Shown: piece after piece, positions 42,389-50,536 of the stretch
Position numbering within the stretch: the stretch's first letter is position 1
Layout: each line of letters starts with the position of its first letter
Origin: Saprospiraceae bacterium
Lineage (GTDB): Bacteria; Bacteroidota; Bacteroidia; Chitinophagales; Saprospiraceae
DNA: 64,000 nucleotides
Direction: 5' to 3'
Assembly: GCA_013360405.1 (NCBI GenBank)
Contig: JABWBR010000032.1
Coordinates: forward strand, 1-64,000
Translations under genes and position numbers: made by a program
The notes under the pieces: model-generated
Database searches by the model: none
What the model was told of the DNA's origin: nothing
The model's input: the letters and a program-made list of their open reading frames with translations, nothing else

Positions 42389-43591
42389 ATGAAAAACATA
42401 TCTTTCCAAGGCAAAAAAGCCCTGGTGCGCGTTGACTTCAACGTGCCGCTCGACAAGCAGTACCAGATTACCGATGATACGCGCATTCGCGCAGCGGTAC
42501 CCACCATCAAGTATATCCTCGAACACGGCGGCTCGGCCATACTCATGTCGCACCTCGACAGGCCGCTCAAAAAACTGCTGCCTGATGGGAGTCTGGATAA
42601 AGAGCGCTTTACGCTGCGTCACCTCGTTGGCCACCTCTCCGAATTGCTCGGCAGGCCCGTGGCTTTCTGTGAAGAAGCGGTGGGCCCTGTAGCCGAACAA
42701 GCCGCCGCAGTCCTGCAGCCCGGACAAGTGCTCCTGCTCGAAAATACGCGCTTTTACAAAGGCGAAGAAAAAGGCGACGAAGACTTCTCTGCCCAACTCG
42801 CCAAGCTGGGCGACATCTACATCAACGACGCCTTCGGCACCGCACACCGCGCGCATGCCTCCACGACCATCGTAGCCAAATACTTCGACAAAGGCGCCAA
42901 AGGGTTCGGCTTCCTGATGCAGGACGAAATCGACAACGCCACCCGCGTGATCGACAATCCCGACCGGCCCGTCACGGCCATCATCGGCGGCGCCAAGGTA
43001 TCCGACAAAATTATGCTGCTCGAACGCCTCATCGACTTCGTCGACAACCTCATCGTAGGTGGCGCTATGGCCTATACTTTCCTCAAAGCCCAGGGCGGCA
43101 GCGTGGGCAACTCGCTGGTAGAAGACGACAAACTCGACGTCGCATTGCAACTACTCGACAAAGCCAAAGCCAAAGGCGTGAAGCTGCTTCTGCCCGAAGA
43201 CTCCGTCATAGCCGATGCCTTCGCCAACGATGCCCAGCGCGCCACGGCCAACAGCAAAGCCATCCCCGACGGCTGGATGGGCCTTGACATCGGCGAGGCG
43301 GCCCGCCGCCAATTCGCCGAGGTGATTCTCGCCTCCAAAACCCTGCTGTGGAACGGCCCCGCCGGCGTTTTCGAAATGCCCAACTTCGCCGGCGGCACCA
43401 AGGCCATCGCCGAAGCAGTGGCCCAGGCTACCGGCAAAGGCGCTTTCTCGCTCGTCGGCGGCGGCGACTCAGTAGCTGCCGTCAACCAGATGGGCCTGTC
43501 CGACAAAGTGAGCTATGTCTCTACCGGCGGCGGCGCTATGCTGGAATTCCTGGAAGGCAAGGAACTGCCGGGCATTGCGGCGATGCGGTGA
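42389..43591 (+). CDS. pgk: phosphoglycerate kinase
   Basis: 400 residues, the normal length. Family segments: VRVDFNVPLD, DTRIRAAVPTIKYIL, LMSHLDRP, LLLENTRFYKGEE, AIIGGAKVSDK, and the C-terminal GGGDSVAAVNQ and STGGGAMLEFLEGKELPG. It transfers phosphate from 1,3-bisphosphoglycerate to ADP in the cytosol. It is the partner of gap upstream and ends before a structured intergenic element. Confidence 0.97.
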   Translation: MKNISFQGKKALVRVDFNVPLDKQYQITDDTRIRAAVPTIKYILEHGGSAILMSHLDRPLKKLLPDGSLDKERFTLRHLVGHLSELLGRPVAFCEEAVGPVAEQAAAVLQPGQVLLLENTRFYKGEEKGDEDFSAQLAKLGDIYINDAFGTAHRAHASTTIVAKYFDKGAKGFGFLMQDEIDNATRVIDNPDRPVTAIIGGAKVSDKIMLLERLIDFVDNLIVGGAMAYTFLKAQGGSVGNSLVEDDKLDVALQLLDKAKAKGVKLLLPEDSVIADAFANDAQRATANSKAIPDGWMGLDIGEAARRQFAEVILASKTLLWNGPAGVFEMPNFAGGTKAIAEAVAQATGKGAFSLVGGGDSVAAVNQMGLSDKVSYVSTGGGAMLEFLEGKELPGIAAMR

Positions 43592-43647
43592 GGGGGGGCG
43601 GTTGTAGGTTGTCGGTTTGTCTTGCTGCCTACCCACACCCCTAACCC

Positions 43648-43819
43648 CTAAAGGGCAATGTCGTTGACTTAAGGATTTTGAGGTGACATCTGACGAGGAA
43701 CGAGTCTGGTGTCATCTCAAAATCCGGGCTTCGGAACTCAAAAAAATGAAATTACACCTCCTCCTGCGTCGGAGATGTCACTTCATTTTTTTCCTTAAGT
43801 CAACGACATTGCCCTTTAG
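43648..43819. repeat. cross-shaped palindromic element with two inner hairpins
   Basis: Outer arms 43648-43675 and 43792-43819 are perfect 28-bp complements (starting CTAAAGGGCAATGTCG). Between them lie two further stems: 43673-43725 (GGATTTTGAGGTGACA against TGTCATCTCAAAATCC) and 43740-43793 (AAAAAAATGAA against TTCATTTTTTT, with ACACCTCC/GGAGATGT inside). The 172-base unit has no gene and could fold as a three- or four-way junction. Confidence 0.75.
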
Positions 43820-43924
43820 GGGCTGGGGGTGTGCGTATGGAAGCCGAAGATCCATCTGTCCTCTGTTCGGCTAGGGAGAGACAAATCACGATTTGGCTCT
43901 ACAGGCAAAGATAATGAAACGGAG

Positions 43925-43990
43925 AACGGAGAACCGACAACCGATAACCGACAACCGACAACCGACAACAGACAACAGACAACAGACAAG
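43925..43990. repeat. CCGACAA/CAGACAA heptamer array
   Basis: About nine direct heptamers (CGACAAC, CGATAAC, AGACAAC). It is one half of the type of array seen at 42239, here without a mirrored half. No gene in this part of the 43592-44140 gap; the rest is AT-rich and unmarked. Confidence 0.6.
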
Positions 43991-44140
43991 CCAATACGAA
44001 TTTTTCATACTTTACGAAAGGATCATCCCTTTTCCTAACAACACGCCTTCCACTTTCCTTCCCAAAAAATAACGTACCTCAAAAATTAACCCTATCTTAG
44101 CCCACCTCGCTTCCTTCAGAATAAGTATAATGAAAATGGA

Positions 44141-47100
44141 ATGAAGCGCCGGCTGAACCAAAAATGTCAACAGGTGAAATCGAGTTTTAATAAGGTACTG
44201 GACAAATACAGGAAAATAGCCTTCTCCGAGCGGGACAAAGGCGACCGCTTTGAGAGGCTCATGCAAGCCTACCTGCAAACCGACCCCAAATATGCCTACC
44301 TTTTTAAAAAAGTTTGGCTTTGGAACGAGTTCCCCGGCAAATTGGACCTGGGCGGCCGCGACACGGGTATCGACCTCGTGGCGCTTACGGTTGAAGGCGA
44401 CTATTGGGCGATTCAATGCAAATGTTTTCAGGAAGGCGCTACTATCGACAAACCCGCCGTTGACAGTTTTCTAGCTACTTCAGGCAAAACGTTCAGTAAC
44501 GAGCAAATGCAAACTACGCGCTTTGCTCACCTGCTTTGGATTTCAACAACGAATAAATGGGGCGCGAATGCCACTGAAGCTATTCGCAACCGACATACGC
44601 CCCTTACCAGAATAAATCTGTTTGACTTGCAGGAGGCTCCCGTTGATTGGGAGAAGTTGGAAAAAGGCATTCACGGTGAAGCGGCGCGAACCCCGAAAAA
44701 ATCGCTTCGCCCCCACCAAAAGGAGGCATTGGACAGAACCCACGCCCATTTCAAAACTGCCGACAGAGGAAAATTGATTATGGCCTGCGGAACCGGGAAA
44801 ACTTTCAACTCCCTTCGCATTGCCGAACGCGAAACGGAAGGAAAAGGCCTGGTTTTATTCCTCGTTCCTTCTATTGCCCTCCTGGGCCAAACGCTGCGGG
44901 AATGGAGCGCAGATGCCAACGAACCCATCAACGCCATTTGCATTTGCTCCGACCCCGACATCACGAAAAAGAGAAGCAAAAATGAAGATGCCGACGCATT
45001 TAGCGTAGTAGATCTGGCCTTGCCTGCATCGACAAATACCGATGTTATCCTCCACCAGTTTCGACAGATCAAAGAAAAAGACTTACCGGGTATGACGGTG
45101 GTTTTTTCTACCTACCAATCCATCGACGTCATTGCCAAAGCCCAAAAAGTGCTGCTCGAAAACGGATTCAAAGAATTCGACCTGATCATTTGCGATGAAG
45201 CCCATCGCACTACCGGTGTTTCACTGGCCGGCGAAGATGAATCCGCTTTTGTAAAAGTGCACGATGCAGCGTATATCAAAGCCCAAAAGCGACTCTACAT
45301 GACGGCCACCCCAAGGCTTTACAGCGATGATACAAAAAGCAAAGCCGCGCAAGCCGAAGCCGTTTTGTGTTCGATGGACGACAAAGCACTGTACGGCGAG
45401 GAAATATACCGCATCGGTTTCGGCGAAGCCGTAGAACGGGACTTACTTACCGATTACAAGGTGCTAATCCTTACGCTGAACGATAAAGACGTTCCCCCAG
45501 CCGTGCAGCGTATGATTGCCGATAAGGAAACGGAAATCAATACGGATGATGTGTCCAAACTCATCGGATGTATCAATGCCTTATCCAAACAGTTTCTGGG
45601 CGATGACGGCAAAACCAAAGCATCCGACCCGGAGCCCATGCGCAGAGCGGTCGCCTTTTGCGCCAATATCGCTACCTCTAAAAAAATTTCAGCCACCTAC
45701 AACACCGCCACCGATGCCTACCTGAGCTCGCTACCTGCCGAAAAAAAAGAACAAATGGTCTCGGTAGCTTCCAAACACATGGACGGCACTATGGCCGCGC
45801 CTCAACGCGACGAGATGCTGGCCTGGCTGAAAGAAGAAACGGACAATAATGAATGCCGAATTATTACGAATGTGCGGGTGCTGAGTGAAGGCGTGGACGT
45901 CCCCTCTTTGGACGCTGTGTTATTCCTCTCTGCCCGGAACTCCCAGGTAGACGTGGTGCAATCCGTAGGGCGGGTGATGCGGAAAGCGCCCGGCAAAAAT
46001 TACGGGTATATTATTATCCCGGTGGTGACCCCAGCGGATGTTGAACCCGACAAAGCCCTCGATGATAACGAACGCTATAAAGTGGTGTGGACGGTGCTCA
46101 ACGCCCTGCGCGCCCACGACGACCGCTTTAATGCCACGGTCAATAAAATTGAACTCAACAGAAAACGACCCGAACAAATTTTAGTGGGCCGCCCCGAATA
46201 TACTTTTGATGGAGACGGCAACCCTGCGCTGGTCAATGAAGATTCGGTCACTTACCAGACGAACAAAGACATAGGCCGCCAAATGGCCCTGCAATTCGAG
46301 CAATTGCAATCGGTGGTGTTTGCCCGAATGGTGCAAAAAGTGGGCGACCGCCGATATTGGGAACAATGGGCAAAAGACGTGGCCCAAATTGCCGACCGGC
46401 AAATTGAACGCATCACTTTTCTGATTGCCCACAAAAAAGACCAGCGCGAAGCTTTTGACAGGTTTCTGCTGGGCCTGCAAAAGAATATCAACCCCGGTAT
46501 CAACGAAGCCCAGGCAGTGGAAATGCTGGCGCAGCACATTATTACCAAACCGATTTTTGAAGCCCTTTTTGAAGGGTATTCTTTTGTGCAAAATAACCCG
46601 GTTTCTACCGCCATGCAAAGCATGCTCGACGCCTTGCAGGGGGAAACGCTCGCCGAAGAATCGGAAACGCTGCAACGCTTTTATGAATCAGTGAAAAAAC
46701 GGGCGGCAGGTATCGATAATGCCGAAGGTAAACAACGCATTATTATAGAATTATACGACAAGTTTTTTAAAACCGCTTTCCCCAAAATGGTGGAGCAACT
46801 GGGCATTGTGTATACCCCGGTGGAAGTGGTCGATTTTATTATCCATTCGGTAAATGATGTGCTGAAAAAAGAATTTGACCGCAGTATTTCCGACGATAAT
46901 ATTCATGTGCTCGATCCCTTTACCGGCACGGGTACTTTTATGACCCGGCTCCTGCAAAGCGGCCTTATTCATAAAAAAGACCTGCCGCGAAAATACCGGG
47001 AAGAATTGCACGCCAACGAAATCGTGCTGCTGGCTTATTATATCGCTGCGGTGAATATCGAAAACGCCTACCACGACGCGGTTATGGGGGATGGGGTTTG

Positions 47101-49489
47101 GGGTTTGGGGGATAGGAAATTGGGTGTTGAACGAAAAATGGATGAAGATGCAGAAAATACAATCCTTCAAGGAACTGATAGTATGGCAGGAAGCCATGAA
47201 CCTACTGGAGATGGTTTATCTGAACACTCAGACTTTTCCCAAGGAAGAGATGTACGGATTGACCAGTCAGACACGGAGGGCAGCAGTCTCGATTCCGGCC
47301 AACATAGCGGAGGGATATGGAAGGAAGAACAGGAAGGAGTACCTCCATTTTCTGTCGATAGCCAACGGTTCGCTGACAGAACTGGAGACACACCTGCTGA
47401 TAGCCCAGAGGATAAAATATCTGAACCAACAGCACATGGATCTGATTCAGGAACAACTGAACTCAGTAGGCCGGCTGCTAACAGCACTACGAAAATCTCT
47501 GGCTCAATAACTACTAAGCCCCCCATACCCCATACCCCACCCCCCATACCCCATACCCCACCCCCCATACCCCATACCCCACCCCCCATACCCCATACCC
47601 CACCCCCCATACCCTATACCCCCTTCGAAGGCATTTGCCTCACCGATACGTTTCAACTCAGCGAAAGCGACGCAAGCGATAAGCTGTTTTCGGATATGTT
47701 TCCCAAAAACTCGGAGCGGGTACAACGCCAGAAAAAAGCCCCCCTGCGGGTGATTATGGGGAACCCGCCGTATTCAGTAGGGCAAAAAAGCGCCAACGAC
47801 AACGCCCAAAACCAGAAATACGACAAGCTGGACGCCCGTATCGCCAAAACGTATGCCGCTGCAACCGATGCTACCAACAAAAACTCGCTATACGATTCTT
47901 ATATCAAAGCCTTCCGATGGAGTACCGACCGCCTCGACTCCCAACACGGCGGCATCCTTTGTTTTGTGTCCAACGGCTCCTGGATCGACGGCAACGCCCA
48001 GGACGGCTTCCGCAAATGCCTTGAAAAAGAGTTTTCTTCGATTTATGTGTTTAATTTAAGAGGCAATCAAAGAACCAGCGGTGAATTGAGCCGCAAAGAA
48101 GGCGGCAAAATCTTCGGCTCCGGCTCCCGCACGCCTATTTCGATTGCTTTATTGGTGAAAAATCCCGCCGTAAAAACCGACAAAGCGACGATTTATTACC
48201 ACGATATCGGCGATTACCTGAGCCGCGAAGAAAAATTGGCCATGGTAAAAAAATTCGGCTCCATAGCCAATACCGACCTGCCCTGGCAAATCCTCCACCC
48301 CAATGAACACGGCGATTGGATCAGCCTGCGAAATGATGTGTTTGGGACGTTTATTGCGATGGGGGATAAGGAGAATAAAAAATCGGATACTTTTTTTGTT
48401 CCTTTTTACAGTAATGGGGTAAAAACACAAAGAGATGCCTGGTGCTATAATTCAAATAAAGCTACGCTTGAATCAAACATAAAGAGAAGCCTTGATTTTT
48501 ACAATGAACAGAGGTTAAAATACCAGCATGAGCTACTCAATCACCCACACAAGCTTGTAAAGTCTTTTTTGACTTATGACTCAAAAAAAATAAGTTGGAC
48601 AAGAGCGCTCGAATGGGATATTGAGAAAAATAAAATCTATAATTTTAATCCGAACGAGGTCGTTCAAGCTATATATAGACCTTTTTTCAAGCAACACATG
48701 TACTTCTCTCGTGCATTAAACGAAATGGTCTACCAAATCCCCAAACTCTTCCCTACCCCCCAACAAAAAAACATGGTCATCTGCGTGTCGGGTGTAGGTG
48801 TAACCAAAGATTTTTCAACCATCATCACAGATACGTTACCTGATCTTGAGTTAATAGGCAAAAGCCAATGCTTCCCCCTCTACTACTACGAAGAGCGCCA
48901 AAAGCAAAGTCCCAGCTTATTTGATGCGGGGGGCGAGAGCGAATACATCCGGCGGGATGGAGTCAGCGATTTCATCCTGGGCAGGGCCCAAAAACAATAC
49001 GGCAAAAACGTAAGCAAAGAAGACATCTTCTACTACGTGTATGGTTTTCTGCATAGTCCGGCCTACCGCGAAGCCTTTGCCAGCGACCTCAAAAAAATGC
49101 TGCCCAGGCTGCCTCTGGTAGAAGACGTGCGCAATTTCTGGGCATTCAGCAAAGCGGGCCGGCAGTTAGCCGAACTGCACATCAACTACGAGTCCGTGCC
49201 GCCTTTTGAAGGGTGTAGGGTTCAGGGTATAGGGGATAGTCAAAATCCCCAAACCCCATCCCCAAACCTCCATACCCTAAACCCTATCCCCCAAACCCCA
49301 TTCAAAGTAGAAAAAATGCGTTTCCCGCAAAAGGGGCAAAAAGACACCATCATATACAACAGCAAAATTGCCATCACCGACATTCCGGCCAGGGCCTACG
49401 ACTACGTCGTCAACGGCAAAAGCGCCATCGAGTGGGTCATGGAGCGCTACCAGGTCACCGTACACAAAGAAAGCGGCATCAAAAAGTAG
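44141..49489 (+). CDS. Type ISP-like single-chain restriction-modification enzyme, with a nested foreign insert
   Basis: 1782 residues. Order: Mrr-like nuclease (about 35-130, GGRDTGIDLVAL and YWAIQCKCF giving the D...QxK site), superfamily 2 helicase (Walker A MACGTGKTF near 213, DEAH near 351, TATP, SVGRVMRKAPG near 610), N6-adenine methylase (DPFTGTGTFM near 924, NPPYSVG near 1207) and a target-recognition C-terminus. This is the LlaGI-like Type ISP plan, usually about 1550-1600 residues. Residues ~983-1160 are an insert of no known domain, whose DNA encodes a four-helix-bundle protein in another frame. A second, smaller insert of repeats lies near residues 1688-1721. The frame stays open throughout. 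Possibly functional; not proven. Confidence 0.88.
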   Translation: MKRRLNQKCQQVKSSFNKVLDKYRKIAFSERDKGDRFERLMQAYLQTDPKYAYLFKKVWLWNEFPGKLDLGGRDTGIDLVALTVEGDYWAIQCKCFQEGATIDKPAVDSFLATSGKTFSNEQMQTTRFAHLLWISTTNKWGANATEAIRNRHTPLTRINLFDLQEAPVDWEKLEKGIHGEAARTPKKSLRPHQKEALDRTHAHFKTADRGKLIMACGTGKTFNSLRIAERETEGKGLVLFLVPSIALLGQTLREWSADANEPINAICICSDPDITKKRSKNEDADAFSVVDLALPASTNTDVILHQFRQIKEKDLPGMTVVFSTYQSIDVIAKAQKVLLENGFKEFDLIICDEAHRTTGVSLAGEDESAFVKVHDAAYIKAQKRLYMTATPRLYSDDTKSKAAQAEAVLCSMDDKALYGEEIYRIGFGEAVERDLLTDYKVLILTLNDKDVPPAVQRMIADKETEINTDDVSKLIGCINALSKQFLGDDGKTKASDPEPMRRAVAFCANIATSKKISATYNTATDAYLSSLPAEKKEQMVSVASKHMDGTMAAPQRDEMLAWLKEETDNNECRIITNVRVLSEGVDVPSLDAVLFLSARNSQVDVVQSVGRVMRKAPGKNYGYIIIPVVTPADVEPDKALDDNERYKVVWTVLNALRAHDDRFNATVNKIELNRKRPEQILVGRPEYTFDGDGNPALVNEDSVTYQTNKDIGRQMALQFEQLQSVVFARMVQKVGDRRYWEQWAKDVAQIADRQIERITFLIAHKKDQREAFDRFLLGLQKNINPGINEAQAVEMLAQHIITKPIFEALFEGYSFVQNNPVSTAMQSMLDALQGETLAEESETLQRFYESVKKRAAGIDNAEGKQRIIIELYDKFFKTAFPKMVEQLGIVYTPVEVVDFIIHSVNDVLKKEFDRSISDDNIHVLDPFTGTGTFMTRLLQSGLIHKKDLPRKYREELHANEIVLLAYYIAAVNIENAYHDAVMGDGVWGLGDRKLGVERKMDEDAENTILQGTDSMAGSHEPTGDGLSEHSDFSQGRDVRIDQSDTEGSSLDSGQHSGGIWKEEQEGVPPFSVDSQRFADRTGDTPADSPEDKISEPTAHGSDSGTTELSRPAANSTTKISGSITTKPPIPHTPPPIPHTPPPIPHTPPPIPHTPPPIPYTPFEGICLTDTFQLSESDASDKLFSDMFPKNSERVQRQKKAPLRVIMGNPPYSVGQKSANDNAQNQKYDKLDARIAKTYAAATDATNKNSLYDSYIKAFRWSTDRLDSQHGGILCFVSNGSWIDGNAQDGFRKCLEKEFSSIYVFNLRGNQRTSGELSRKEGGKIFGSGSRTPISIALLVKNPAVKTDKATIYYHDIGDYLSREEKLAMVKKFGSIANTDLPWQILHPNEHGDWISLRNDVFGTFIAMGDKENKKSDTFFVPFYSNGVKTQRDAWCYNSNKATLESNIKRSLDFYNEQRLKYQHELLNHPHKLVKSFLTYDSKKISWTRALEWDIEKNKIYNFNPNEVVQAIYRPFFKQHMYFSRALNEMVYQIPKLFPTPQQKNMVICVSGVGVTKDFSTIITDTLPDLELIGKSQCFPLYYYEERQKQSPSLFDAGGESEYIRRDGVSDFILGRAQKQYGKNVSKEDIFYYVYGFLHSPAYREAFASDLKKMLPRLPLVEDVRNFWAFSKAGRQLAELHINYESVPPFEGCRVQGIGDSQNPQTPSPNLHTLNPIPQTPFKVEKMRFPQKGQKDTIIYNSKIAITDIPARAYDYVVNGKSAIEWVMERYQVTVHKESGIKK
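47142..47510 (+). CDS. four-helix-bundle protein (23S rRNA intervening-sequence family) nested in another frame of the R-M gene
   Basis: 122 residues from the ATG at 47142 (a second ATG at 47148). The sequence follows the family pattern closely: FKELIVWQEAMNLLEMVY, FPKEEMYGLTSQTRRAAVSI, PANIAEGYGRKNRKEYLHFL, SIANGSLTELETHLLIAQR and a C-terminal LLTALRKSL helix. Such proteins are encoded in intervening sequences of 23S rRNA and in gaps between genes, and have no known enzymatic role. Here the gene lies inside the Type ISP reading frame but in a different register. It is flanked by G/C-rich octamers on both sides, as mobile or copied units are. The family is firm; whether it is translated here is unknown. 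Confidence 0.85.
   Translation: MKMQKIQSFKELIVWQEAMNLLEMVYLNTQTFPKEEMYGLTSQTRRAAVSIPANIAEGYGRKNRKEYLHFLSIANGSLTELETHLLIAQRIKYLNQQHMDLIQEQLNSVGRLLTALRKSLAQ
47518..47622 (+). repeat. five 21-bp tandem repeats inside the R-M gene
   Basis: CCCCATACCCCATACCCCACC repeats five times, the last copy diverged. It encodes PPIPHTP units in the R-M frame. The complementary G-rich octamers (GGGGATGGGGTTTGGGG) are at 47084-47110, on the other side of the nested gene, so the two flanks form an inverted pair. Confidence 0.85.
49205..49303 (+). repeat. second octamer inverted repeat inside the R-M gene
   Basis: GGGTGTAGGGTTCAGGGTATAGGGG on the left is mirrored by CATACCCTAAACCCTATCCCC on the right. It is read in frame between the PFEG and PFKVEKMRFP segments, lengthening the enzyme by about 33 residues without a stop. 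Confidence 0.65.
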
Positions 49490-49626
49490 GCAATCCGCGG
49501 TATATATTGGATTTGCTACTGAGCGTCATTAATGTGAGTGTGCAGACGGTAGACCTTGTCAACGGTCTGCCCGGGTTGTCATTCGGCCAGGAAACCGCTC
49601 AAACAGCCGGAATACGGGAACACGAT

Positions 49627-49788
49627 ATGGTAGTTGCCAGAGCCGATATAGCAAGCGTCCCGGCCGGTACCCTGGGCGTCGTTGTGCACATATACGCCGA
49701 TGGGGATGCCTACGAAGTCGAGTTTATCGTAAACGGTACAAGTTTCGTAGAAACGGCATTGCCCCACCAAATAGAAAAGAAGAAGTAA
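49627..49788 (+). CDS. DUF4926-like small protein
   Basis: About 53 residues from the ATG at 49627. The text VPAGTLGVVVHIYADGDAYEVEFIVNG fits DUF4926 (a small SH3-like fold). Homologous sequence begins about five residues upstream (IREHDMVV), so the true start may be a GTG or TTG such as that at 49540, and the gene could be damaged. DUF4926 genes often lie beside DUF6883 genes, and a DUF6883 remnant follows here. Confidence 0.6.
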   Translation: MVVARADIASVPAGTLGVVVHIYADGDAYEVEFIVNGTSFVETALPHQIEKKK

Positions 49789-49793
49789 GATGA

Positions 49794-50015
49794 AGATGCC
49801 GATTATCCGACACAGGCACATTCAGGGCAGCCCTCGTCAGGCATGCTGTGGATAGAGATGTAGTACAGGCAAAAAACACCGCGTTTGGCGACAAATACGA
49901 GCTGAAATGTGAATTACGAACACCTGACAAAAGGAACCCTTGTATTGTAACCGTATGGATAGTCGAAAAGGGGCAGGAAGCGCCTAAGCTAATAACGGCT
50001 TACCCTGCCGGCTAG
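49794..50015 (+). pseudogene. N-terminally truncated DUF6883 gene
   Basis: Frame reads GTFRAALVRHAVDRDVV, then AFGDKYELKCELRTPDKRN and IVTVWIVEKGQEAPKLITAYP before TAG. This is the C-terminal two thirds of a DUF6883 protein (VWIV and P.LITAYP are the family end). There is no start codon and an in-frame TGA lies at 49791, so the gene is dead. It normally partners DUF4926. Confidence 0.7.
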
Positions 50016-50210
50016 CGCTGTCGTGGAGCGCATATAAGCCGACATCCCACTAATTTTCTCATTTAGAAAGTTGCGAATACGAGAAAAAGTGGTTTCTTTT
50101 GTATAATTGCTTTTTGATAGATTAATAATTTTAAAATAATACATACTTGCAAATAATATATACATAAATATGGCCTGAGTAAAATTTTTAATAACAATAA
50201 AAATGAGATT

Positions 50211-50525
50211 ATGAAAGTTGAAGACTTATTAGAAATGAGCGAATCAGAGCTTTATCAGTTGATAGGAAAGTCTTTACCTGTTATGAGAGACGATATTTCA
50301 CCTGAAAACAAGGGAAGAAATTGGTTCAGGTTGAACAAAGCACATTTCATAAAGATAGTATGCCCGAATTATCTCAAATTCAAGTCAATGAAAAAGGCGG
50401 AAGCAATTGTTGAAATAGCAGCAGCAATTGGCGACACCTTTCTGGGCGTACCGGCGGTTTTTATTGCGACAATTATTGTGAATCTAACATTGGATGCGTT
50501 TTGTCAAATTCAATCTGATCAATAA
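50211..50525 (+). CDS. small membrane-associated protein upstream of a CHAT protease
   Basis: 104 residues. A polar N-terminus (MKVEDLLEMSESELYQLIGK) is followed by a basic middle and one strongly hydrophobic stretch (AAAIGDTFLGVPAVFIATIIVNLTL, about 67-92) near the C-terminus, able to span or insert into a membrane. I recognise no family. It ends 11 bases before the CHAT gene; the region is AT-rich. Co-transcription with a protease raises the idea of a protease-activated membrane effector, which is inference. Confidence 0.7.
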   Translation: MKVEDLLEMSESELYQLIGKSLPVMRDDISPENKGRNWFRLNKAHFIKIVCPNYLKFKSMKKAEAIVEIAAAIGDTFLGVPAVFIATIIVNLTLDAFCQIQSDQ

Positions 50526-50536
50526 ATTTTACGCCA

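Noticed and set aside
47167-47610. Minus-strand frame rich in GGVWGMG repeats
   Set aside because: It is the complement of the 21-bp repeats and has no non-repeat domain; glycine repeats come from the DNA period only.
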